NCBI GenBank assembly: GCA_002291875.1
Contig: DBAV01000157.1
Span: forward strand, 1-20,338
DNA length: 20,338 bases
Direction of reading: 5' to 3'
Origin: Hyphomonadaceae bacterium UBA1001
GTDB lineage: Bacteria; Pseudomonadota; Alphaproteobacteria; Caulobacterales; Aquidulcibacteraceae
Program-made: the position numbers and the translations under genes
Notes under the pieces: generated by a model
Databases searched by the model: none
What the model was told of the DNA's origin: nothing
The model's input: the letters and a program-made list of their open reading frames with translations, nothing else
In this document: piece after piece, positions 6,389 through 14,200 of the stretch
Position numbering within the stretch: position 1 is the first letter of the stretch
Layout of the letters: each line of letters opens with the position of its first letter

Positions 6389-7522
6389 ATGGCGGTCATC
6401 CAGTATCTCACCACCTGCCATTTCGACCATGGCGCACTGGCGCAGTTGCCAGCGGTGGTGCGCCGGGCGGGCATTTCGCGGGCCTTCGTGGTCACCGATG
6501 CCGGGGTGAAGGCCGCAGGGCTGCTGGATCGCCTGCTGGGCGCCATGGGCACACCGCCGGCTGCCGTGTGGGACACCACGCCCGCCAATCCCACCGAGGG
6601 GGCTGTCACCGCCGCACTCGACGCCTGGCGCGCCAGCGGTGCGGACGGATTGGTGGCGCTGGGCGGCGGCTCGTCGATGGACCTTGCCAAGGCGGTGGGG
6701 CTGCTCGCCAGCCATGAGGGGCCGTTGGCGCGCTATGGCGTCGCCCAGCGCGGCTCGCGGCTGATCGGAGGCATCCCGCCGCTGGTGGCGGTTCCCACGA
6801 CCGCAGGCACCGGCTCGGAAGTCTCGATCGGGTGCATGATCATCCTGGACAACGGCTTCAAGGAAATCTTCGCCTCGCCGAACCTGGTCCCGTCGGCAGC
6901 GATCTGTGATCCCGACCTGACGCTGGGCCTGCCCGCCCATCTGACAGCCGCCACCGGGATGGATGCCGTGGTCCACTGCCTCGAGAGTGTGCTCTCCCCG
7001 GCGGTCAATCCGCCCGCCGACGCCATCGCGCTCGATGGACTTGCACGCGCAGTGGGTGCCGGCATGCTCGAACGCGCCGTGCGCGATGGCTCCGACCGCG
7101 AGGCGCGCTGGAACATGATGATGGCCAGCTATGAGGGGGCACTGGCCTTCGGCAAGGGGCTGGGGTCGGTCCACGCGCTCAGCCACGCTGCGGGCCGGCT
7201 GCACGATCTTGGTCTGCACCATGGCCTTCTGAACGCGATGTTCCTGCCCCATGTCCTGGCCTTCAATGCCGGCTCGGCGCCCGACAAGGAGGCCGCCATC
7301 GCCCGCGCCATGGGGTTCACGGCCCAGCGCCCGCTTGCGGATCACGTCTTCGAGTTGAACCAGCGGCTGGGGATCCCGGCGCGCCTGCGCGACATCGGGC
7401 TGGCGCCCGAGCATGGCGAGGGGATCGTCCAGAACGCCCTTGTCGACCTGGCCCACGCCACCAATTGCCGCCCCGTCACGCGCGGTGATTACGAGGCGCT
7501 CTATACGGCAGCGCTGGGCTGA
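6389..7522 (+). CDS. Iron-containing (group III) alcohol dehydrogenase
   Basis: A 377-residue cytoplasmic NAD(P)-dependent dehydrogenase. The nucleotide site shows GGGSSMD (92-98) and PTTAGTGSE (136-144). The metal ligands fit the family: Asp192 and His196 in GMDAVVHCLES, His262 in GSVHALSH, and His278 in LHHG, two residues later than in E. coli FucO. These enzymes interconvert alcohols and aldehydes or ketones; maleylacetate reductases and 4-hydroxybutyrate dehydrogenases share the fold, so the substrate is open. GGAGGAA (6374-6380) sits eight bases before ATG 6389 and rules out the very long upstream extension of the frame. An aldehyde from the divergent amine oxidase would be a natural substrate, but that is speculation. 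Confidence 0.9.
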   Translation: MAVIQYLTTCHFDHGALAQLPAVVRRAGISRAFVVTDAGVKAAGLLDRLLGAMGTPPAAVWDTTPANPTEGAVTAALDAWRASGADGLVALGGGSSMDLAKAVGLLASHEGPLARYGVAQRGSRLIGGIPPLVAVPTTAGTGSEVSIGCMIILDNGFKEIFASPNLVPSAAICDPDLTLGLPAHLTAATGMDAVVHCLESVLSPAVNPPADAIALDGLARAVGAGMLERAVRDGSDREARWNMMMASYEGALAFGKGLGSVHALSHAAGRLHDLGLHHGLLNAMFLPHVLAFNAGSAPDKEAAIARAMGFTAQRPLADHVFELNQRLGIPARLRDIGLAPEHGEGIVQNALVDLAHATNCRPVTRGDYEALYTAALG

Positions 7523-7577
7523 CCGTGGTGCCCCCGCCCTTGAGACCGAGGCACTGCGACCGGGGGTGGGCCGTCTG

Positions 7578-8558
7578 ATGGCCTGGCTGGGACGCCTTCG
7601 CTTCGTGGTGATCGCAGCGATCGTCGCGCTGTGCGCGGTGTCGATCTTCAACGCCTTCCGTGACCTGTCGCCGCAAATGCTGCTGGCGGCGTTCGACGCC
7701 ATCCCGCTGGAAATCGTCGCAGCGGCGCTGGTGTTGATGGTGATCAATTACGCATTGTTCTGCGTGATGGAGTGGCTGGCCCTCCAGGATGCCAATGCAA
7801 CGCTGTCGCCGCGCCGGGTGGTGATCTCGGGCTGTATTTCAGAGGCGCTGTCGCTGGCGGCGGGGCTTGGCCCCGTGTCGGGGGCCGGCGTGCGCATGGG
7901 CCTGTTCCATCGCTGGGGTCTCAAGGTTGAAACTGCGGTGGTCACGGCAATTTCCACCACCGTGATCGCGCTCAGCGGCGGCATCCTGCTGGTGGGGATC
8001 GGCTTTGCACTGGCACCCGACATCGTCGCGGACGCCTATGGCCTTCCCAAGGACGTGGTGCGCATTGGCGGCCTTGCGCTTCTGGGTGTCATCGCCAGCC
8101 TGGTGCTGCTCGCAGGATCGCGCCGTCGCTCGGCTTCGTTGAAGGGTGTGGCGTTTTCGATCCCCGGTGCCAGGGGTGTGCTTCTGCGCCTGGCGGTCGG
8201 GGCGCTGGACTGGGTCATCACGGCCCATGTGCTGTTCGTGCTGCTGGTGGGGGCGATTGCGTTTTCGGGGCCGGGGTTTCTGTCGGTCTTCGCCACTGCC
8301 CATTTTGCCGGAATGGTGGCCGGGACACCGGCCGGCATCGGGGTGTTCGACGGCATCATGCTGCACATCGGCCATGGCGACCTGTCGCCGGCCAACGTCA
8401 TCGTCGCGCTGGTGCTCTACCGCGTCATCGCCAACGCCCTTCCGGCCCTGATCGCGCTGGGTCCTTTCATCGTCCTGTCGCGGGTTCCGCGCGGCACTGC
8501 CGCGGTAACGCCCGCAACGCCCACGCCCGCACCGCCCGAAACGCCCCCGCCAAGCTGA
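7578..8558 (+). CDS. MprF/YbhN-type (UPF0104) integral membrane protein
   Basis: About 326 residues with roughly eight membrane segments, resembling the flippase-like domain of lysyl-phosphatidylglycerol synthase MprF and the YbhN family. Family marks are EALSLAAGLGPVSGAGVRMG (about 88-107) and the late AGTPAGIGVFDGIML motif. It lacks the cytoplasmic aminoacyl-transferase domain of full MprF, so it would move or accommodate a lipid rather than make one. The C-terminus is a proline/threonine-rich tail (PATPTPAPPETPPPS). The start is ATG 7578 or in-frame GTG 7566; neither has a strong ribosome site. It lies 55 bases after the dehydrogenase gene and 14 bases before the PIG-L gene, probably in one transcript. 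Confidence 0.78.
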   Translation: MAWLGRLRFVVIAAIVALCAVSIFNAFRDLSPQMLLAAFDAIPLEIVAAALVLMVINYALFCVMEWLALQDANATLSPRRVVISGCISEALSLAAGLGPVSGAGVRMGLFHRWGLKVETAVVTAISTTVIALSGGILLVGIGFALAPDIVADAYGLPKDVVRIGGLALLGVIASLVLLAGSRRRSASLKGVAFSIPGARGVLLRLAVGALDWVITAHVLFVLLVGAIAFSGPGFLSVFATAHFAGMVAGTPAGIGVFDGIMLHIGHGDLSPANVIVALVLYRVIANALPALIALGPFIVLSRVPRGTAAVTPATPTPAPPETPPPS

Positions 8559-8572
8559 GCCTCCTCCGACGC

Positions 8573-9382
8573 ATGCGCACCGATCCCGCCTTCCCCCCCG
8601 CCCCGCCGCGAGTCACACGACGCCTCCAGGGCGCCCTCGCCCGAGCGCCGATCCAGTCTGCGCAGACGCTGTCGGGCCATGGCCCCCTGATCATCCTGGC
8701 CCCCCATCCCGATGACGAAAGCATTGGCTGCGGCGCGCTGGTGGCATCCGCGCGCCGCGCGGGCCGACCGGTCGAGATCCATGTGATGACTGACGGCCGG
8801 CACTCGCATCTGGGCTCGCCGAGCTGGAGCCCCGACCGGGTGGGCCGGCGGCGCAGGCTGGAGGTGGCGCGTGCTGCCCGGCGCCTTGGCGTGCCGGACC
8901 GCGCGGTCACGGTCCATGGGCTGATGGACGGCATGATGCTGTTCGACCAACCCGGCGCGCTGGCCCTCGCTGCGCGCCTTGCCCGGCACCTGCGGCGCCG
9001 GCCGGGGGCCCTGGTGCTGACGACCTGGGGCGGCGAGCCGCATCCCGACCATGTGGCGACCGCCGCAATCGCACGCATGATCCGGGCCCGCGCACCGGGT
9101 GTGCGGCTGTGCGACTATCTGGTCTGGACCGACCACATGGAAACCGGCCTGCGGCGCGACCTTCCGCGCACGGGACTGGTGCGCATGCGCATGTCCCCCG
9201 CCGAACGCGCGATCAAGCGCAAGGCCATGGCCGCCCACCGCAGCCAGACGACCCGCATGATCGTCGAGGCGCCGAGCGCGGGCACAACCGTGCCGCGCCC
9301 ATCGCGGGTCGCCGCACAGTACGAGCTTTACCTGAGGTCACCCAGAAGGGCCGGGCGCGCGCGCGACACCGGTGCAGGATGA
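8573..9382 (+). CDS. PIG-L (LmbE-type) zinc-dependent deacetylase
   Basis: A 269-residue member of the PIG-L family, which removes N-acetyl groups from N-acetylglucosamine-type substrates using a zinc ion. The metal and catalytic motif APHPDDE is at 43-49, and the second zinc motif HPDH is at about 157-160, within TTWGGEPHPDHVATAAIARM. No signal peptide is visible. The 3' end overlaps the convergent glycosyltransferase gene by 55 bp, so residues from about 252 on (RSPRRAGRARD) are also coding on the other strand. A nearby glycosyltransferase suggests a joint role in making a glycoconjugate. No good Shine-Dalgarno sequence precedes ATG 8573. Confidence 0.88.
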   Translation: MRTDPAFPPAPPRVTRRLQGALARAPIQSAQTLSGHGPLIILAPHPDDESIGCGALVASARRAGRPVEIHVMTDGRHSHLGSPSWSPDRVGRRRRLEVARAARRLGVPDRAVTVHGLMDGMMLFDQPGALALAARLARHLRRRPGALVLTTWGGEPHPDHVATAAIARMIRARAPGVRLCDYLVWTDHMETGLRRDLPRTGLVRMRMSPAERAIKRKAMAAHRSQTTRMIVEAPSAGTTVPRPSRVAAQYELYLRSPRRAGRARDTGAG

Positions 9383-10497
9383 GGGCGCTGTCCCTCACCT
9401 GAGCGGGCGATCACCTGTGACAGCCGCGCGATGGACGCCGGCAGCTGATCCATCGGCAGCGGCCTTGAAGCCAGCAGAGGCGTGGTCTGCATGATGCGCG
9501 CCCACGCTTCCTCGAAATGAGGTGTCGCGCAGGCCCAGTGGGTCGATCGCTCATCCCCGGTGATCCGGTGCACCAGAATGCGAAACCGCGGCGAGCCGAA
9601 CCAGTGACGTAGCCGCGCCCGCAGACGCGCACGGCGCAGGGTAGCATTGGCCGGCTCGAGCCGCGGGTGACAGGACGGGTGATCCTCGTTCAGGCGTGCC
9701 AGCAGGTCCGCACTCCACCCGCCAACGGCCCGCCCGCACACCCGGCTCGAGGTCACCACGCGCGGGGTCAGGGCATGGCGAACCTTCAGGCCCGCGCGTC
9801 GTGCCAGCTCGACAAAGCGCAAATCCTCTCCCGGGCAGACGTGCGGAATGCCGCCCAGGCGGCGCAGGGCGGCGGCGCGGAAAGCCAGGCTGGCCCCCGT
9901 CTCGAGGAAGTGGTTGGGCCAGGGGTCGTGGGGCAGCGGATCGATCAGGGCCGTCGCTTCGGCGGTCAGCTGGCTGTAGACATATTCCGACGCGCCGCGC
10001 CGGATCGCCTCCTCGGTCAGGGCCGGGGCATCGGCCACATCCGGTGTCACGAACCCGCAGACCACATCAGCGCCGGCTTCGAACTCGGCCAGCATCGAAG
10101 AGACCCAGCCCGGATCGGCCTGAGAATCCGCGTCGGTGGTCATGACAATGCCGCCCGGCCGAACCAGGCCGCATGCCGCGTTGGTGGCCAGCCGCCGGGC
10201 CCAGGCTGCATCCGAGCGCTCACGCGCAAGCTCGATGTCCCAGACATGGATGCGCAGCCGTCCCTCGGCGGCCAGCGCCGCCTCGGCGACCCGCTCGGCG
10301 GTGTCGTCGGTACAATTGTTCAGCAGCACCACCACCTCGAAAGGCGGCGCATCACGCTGTCCAGCCAGTGCCGCAAGGCAAGCGGCGACATAGTTCGACT
10401 CGTTGCGGGCGGGTATCGCGACGGCGACGCCAAGATGGCCGCCCGGCGTCGGGGGATCGTCAGGGGGCGACCCGGTGTGGCGGACGTGCGCGATCAT
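9328..10497 (-). CDS. Family 2 glycosyltransferase
   Basis: About 389 residues with a GT-A fold. The N-terminal part reads VAVAIPARNESNYVAACLAAL (24-44), VVVLLNNCTDDT (55-66) and the metal/nucleotide-sugar motif TTDADSQADPGW (120-131). Later come the acceptor-side GASLAFRAAALRRLGG and the ED motif in CPGEDLRFVELARRAGL. It should transfer a sugar from a nucleotide donor to an unknown acceptor. No membrane segments are evident. The start is ATG 10497 by content; GTG 10539 is possible and neither has a ribosome site. It ends inside the PIG-L gene, with a 55-bp tail-to-tail overlap, and lies 82 bases after the acetyltransferase gene on the same strand. Confidence 0.85.
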   Translation of the reverse strand: MIAHVRHTGSPPDDPPTPGGHLGVAVAIPARNESNYVAACLAALAGQRDAPPFEVVVLLNNCTDDTAERVAEAALAAEGRLRIHVWDIELARERSDAAWARRLATNAACGLVRPGGIVMTTDADSQADPGWVSSMLAEFEAGADVVCGFVTPDVADAPALTEEAIRRGASEYVYSQLTAEATALIDPLPHDPWPNHFLETGASLAFRAAALRRLGGIPHVCPGEDLRFVELARRAGLKVRHALTPRVVTSSRVCGRAVGGWSADLLARLNEDHPSCHPRLEPANATLRRARLRARLRHWFGSPRFRILVHRITGDERSTHWACATPHFEEAWARIMQTTPLLASRPLPMDQLPASIARLSQVIARSGEGQRPHPAPVSRARPALLGDLR

Positions 10498-10579
10498 AGG
10501 CGCGCTCAATGCCTGAACCGGCCGGCAATGCCAACCCACCGCGCGCGGCGGCAGGCGCGGTGTTCCCGGCGCGGACGGG

Positions 10580-11140
10580 TCAGACGACGTAGGTCACGAT
10601 GGCTTGATGGCTGCTGCCAGGCTTGGGCGGCGCAAAGCCGCGCTGCATCAGCACCACGTCGACATCGCGGCCGAACTTGTGCCCGACCCCCAACAGTTGG
10701 CCCGAGACCCGATACCCGGCCCATTCGTGCAGGCGGATCGACCCGCGGTTTGCGCTGTCGCCGATCACCGCAACCGCCTGGCGGGTGCCGATCTCGACCA
10801 GTTCGCGCAGCAGGTGCAGCATCAGCGCCTTGCCGATCCCGCGCCGCTCGTGGCCGGGTGCCACATAGACCGAGGTCTCGACCGTGCCCGCATAGGCCGC
10901 ACGGTCACGAAAGGGGGTGGCATAGGCATAACCAAGCACGCGCGAAGGATCGGCCGCCGGCGTTGCAACCACATAAGGCAGCCCCGCCGACACCACGTTG
11001 GCCCAGCGCATGACCATCTCTTCGGGCGAGGGCGGCTCTGTCTCGAAACTGTAGGCCGAAGTGGTCACCCAGTACGCATAGAGCGGGCGCACCCAGCGGA
11101 TGTCTTCCTGGAAGGCAGGTCTGACGACATAGTCGGGCAT
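10580..11140 (-). CDS. GNAT acetyltransferase of the phosphinothricin acetyltransferase (PAT) type
   Basis: A 186-residue GNAT-fold enzyme. The start VRPAFQEDIRWVRPLYAYWV and the SAYSFETEPPSPEEM segment (about 28-42) are typical of the PAT/bar group. The acetyl-CoA loop is VAPGHERRGIGKALM (93-107; R100-x-x-G103-x-A105), followed by IGDSANRGSIRLHEWAGY, also characteristic. Members acetylate the amino group of phosphinothricin, methionine sulfoximine or other amino acids; natural substrates are often unknown. ATG 11140 lacks a clear ribosome site, but an upstream in-frame extension to 11212 does not look conserved. It lies 81 bases after the helicase gene. Confidence 0.85.
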   Translation of the reverse strand: MPDYVVRPAFQEDIRWVRPLYAYWVTTSAYSFETEPPSPEEMVMRWANVVSAGLPYVVATPAADPSRVLGYAYATPFRDRAAYAGTVETSVYVAPGHERRGIGKALMLHLLRELVEIGTRQAVAVIGDSANRGSIRLHEWAGYRVSGQLLGVGHKFGRDVDVVLMQRGFAPPKPGSSHQAIVTYVV

Positions 11141-11221
11141 GGTTCGGGTGCAGGGCCTCGATTGCAGGATACGGTTCTGGCGTTCGCAGGGGCTGCGGGC
11201 AAGCGACCCCATGCACGCGCT

Positions 11222-14200
11222 TCAGGCGGGGGGATCGACCTCACCATCGGCATCCGGATCGACCGCAACCCCAAGCACCAGGATGGCCTCGCCCTCGACC
11301 GTCAGTTCCTCGTCCAGCGGGGCGCCGACCAGCGCGGCGGCGATCGCACCATCATCGCCTGCCCGATAGCGCTCGATCGAGCCGTCCGCGCGGCGCACGT
11401 CCACGATGTCGCCGGCCGCGACGCTGGCTGCGATCGGCGCAATGTCCAGGATCGCGCCGGCGGGCGCACGCGCACGCGGGCCAGCCACCTTGTGCAGGGT
11501 CAGCGCGGGCGGGGCTTCCTCGGTGCCGCATGGCGCAATGCCTTCGGCGGCAAGACGGGCCTCCAGCGCCGCCATCACGGCGTCGGGTTCGAGGCGATAG
11601 TCGCACTCCCAGGTCCGCCAGAACCGCCAGCCGACTCGCTCGAGAACGGACTGGCGCGCCCGCGCCTCGCGCCAGGCGTCCGCCGACAGCGCGGTGTCGC
11701 CGTCGCACTCGACCGCAAGGCGCCGCCCGTCGGCACCCTCGATGACAATGTCGATGCGATACCCGGGCGGGCCGACCTGGGTGGAGACACGCCAGCCGCG
11801 CGCCCGCAACGCAGCCGCCAGATCCTGTTCGAACAGGGTGCCGGGCGGAGCGACATGCCCGGCGACGTTCATGAACGGGTTCACGAAATGGGCCATCACT
11901 TTGGCCTTGAGGTCGTTCGGGCGCACGTCCTCGGGCCGGATCGACCGCACCAGCACCATGCGGTCGCGCGCCCGCGAAAGCGCGACATTGAAGCGCTGGC
12001 GATAGATGTCGGTGGTCGAGGCCGCCAGCTTGACCCCGGCGGCGGCCACCATCGACAGGAACATGATATCGCGTTCGTCGCCCTGGAAGGTGGCGCTGTC
12101 CCCGCAGGCGATGCGATGGCGAAGCCAGGCGTCCTCGCCGATGCGCTCAAGCACCATGCGCGAAATCAGTTCGGCCTGATCAGCGCCGATCAGGGACACT
12201 ACGCCGATCGAACGCCCGTGCATCGCTGGGTCCTCAACCAGGGCCGCGATCTCGTCGACGATGACCTCGGCCTCGGGGATGTTGATCTTGGTGCCCTCCT
12301 CGCGCACGCCATGGGGCACAAGGATGTCGACCAATGGCGGGTCCAGCCGATCCTGGCGGGTCGGCAGGCGCAGCGGGATCAGCGGACGCGGATAGAACTG
12401 GTCGGAAAAGCGGATGATCGGTTCGACGCAGCGGAAGTGCTCGGTCAGCATCACGCTGCGGGCCGGGAACACCGACTTCATCAGGGTGTAGATGGACTGG
12501 TCCGGCGTCAGCAGGCTCTCGTAGGCGCGCCCGTCGAGGAAGGTCTTGCGCAGGCGCGTGATCTGACCCTGGTCACGGAAGGCGGCGGTGGGCGTCACCT
12601 GGCGGTCGTCGCCGACAATCAGCACCTTTCGCGCGCGCATCAGGGCCGGCAGCTCCTCGACCGAGGACTGTGACGCCTCGTCCAGAATGACCAGGTCGAA
12701 GATCCCGGGCTCGGACGGCAATTGTTCGGCCACCCGGTAGGACGGCATGATCCAGCAGGGGATCGCTCCGTAACAGGTCTGCATGGCGCTCTGGGCGTCG
12801 CGTCGCGCCTGGCCTGCTGCTTTGCCGGTCCCCTTGCCGATCCGCGCCACTGCGGTCGAATAGCGGTTCAGCGCGTCCATCACCTGGCCCGACAGGCGCT
12901 GCTTGAGGTTGCGCCAGGTCAGCTCCTCGACCAGGCTTGCGAACGAGGCCTGCAGCGTGTCCTCGAGGCGCCGGCGCTCGGCCGCCAGTTCCGCCATGCG
13001 GTCCCGGTTGGCCAGTGCGCCCAGTCGGCCCCACAGCACCGCCCAGTCCCATGCGCGCTCCCATCCCTCCACCAGAACCGGGTCATTCTGGGGGCCTGCG
13101 GGCTGGCTGCGCAGCCGCTGCGCAAACTCCGGTGCGCCAAGGTCGGCCAGTTCAGCACAGGCCTTGCCCAGGGCATGGCGGCGCGCGTCCAGCGCCTCGA
13201 TCCGCGCAAGGTGGCTGCGCCCCTCTTCCCATTCGGCCGCGATCTGGCTGTGCGTCACCGCGGCATTGCCCAGGCGCAGCGTCAGGAATTCGCGCATGCG
13301 CACGGCGATGGTCGCGGCCGATCCCGTGAAACGCTGGACCAGGCGCGTGCGCGCGGCGACCGCTCCGGAGAGGTGCTCGCGGTCCGCGCCCGCCTGAACG
13401 GCCCGCGCCACGTCGGTGGCATGTCTGGCATCGACCAGAAAACGCTCGGGCGCGGCGCCTGCAACCAGATGCCGTGTCAGGGCCAGAAGGTGCTGGCGCT
13501 GGACGGGGTCGGACAGCTCGAGAAAGAGTGTCACCGGCTCGAGCGCGGCCTCCAGCGCACCCACCGGGTCACCCCCCGCCGCGTCCAGCTGCGGTGCCCC
13601 CAGCCGCGGTGCCATCGTGTTCCACCGGTGGGCCAGCGCATCGAACCCCTCACGCCATGCCAGCCATCGATTCACCTGCTGCCAGTCGCCTGCTCCCGGA
13701 ACCGCGCCGGCCACCCGGATCGCATCGAGCCGCGCACGAAGGGCGCGCGGGGCCATCAGCCGTGCAACAAAGCCCAGCGGACGCGCGCGCACACCCGCCG
13801 CGCTGACCGTCTGGCGCAACATAGGGTCGCGATGGTCATCCGGCGCCACGGTCACCGGAGCGGTCAGGAACATCTGTGCCTGGACGCGGAGCGCCTGCGC
13901 CGCCTCTGCCCAGCCGGCCACACTTTCGCGCACCACGCCCTCGGGGACACGCGCCTGCGCCAGAACCCAGCCCGGACCGTCGGCATGAAGGTCGGCAATG
14001 GCAGCAAGCCGGCGCGCAAGATCGGAGATGTCGTCGCGCGGAGCCCCGGCCAGCAGGGTGATCCCGGCATCGGGCGGGCGCGCATCCAGTTCAGCCGCGC
14101 GGATCAGGCTGGAGTGCAGCGCGGCGATGGTCGGCCCTGCGGGAAGTTCGGCGACGGCCGGCAGGGAGCCATCCAGCGTGTCGATGTCGGCGCCAAGTTC

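Noticed and set aside
6203..7747. Upstream extension of the nitrilase-like open frame on the minus strand
   Set aside because: It is antisense to the alcohol dehydrogenase gene, shows no family similarity, and ATG 6202 has a strong ribosome site and directly precedes the Tat signal.
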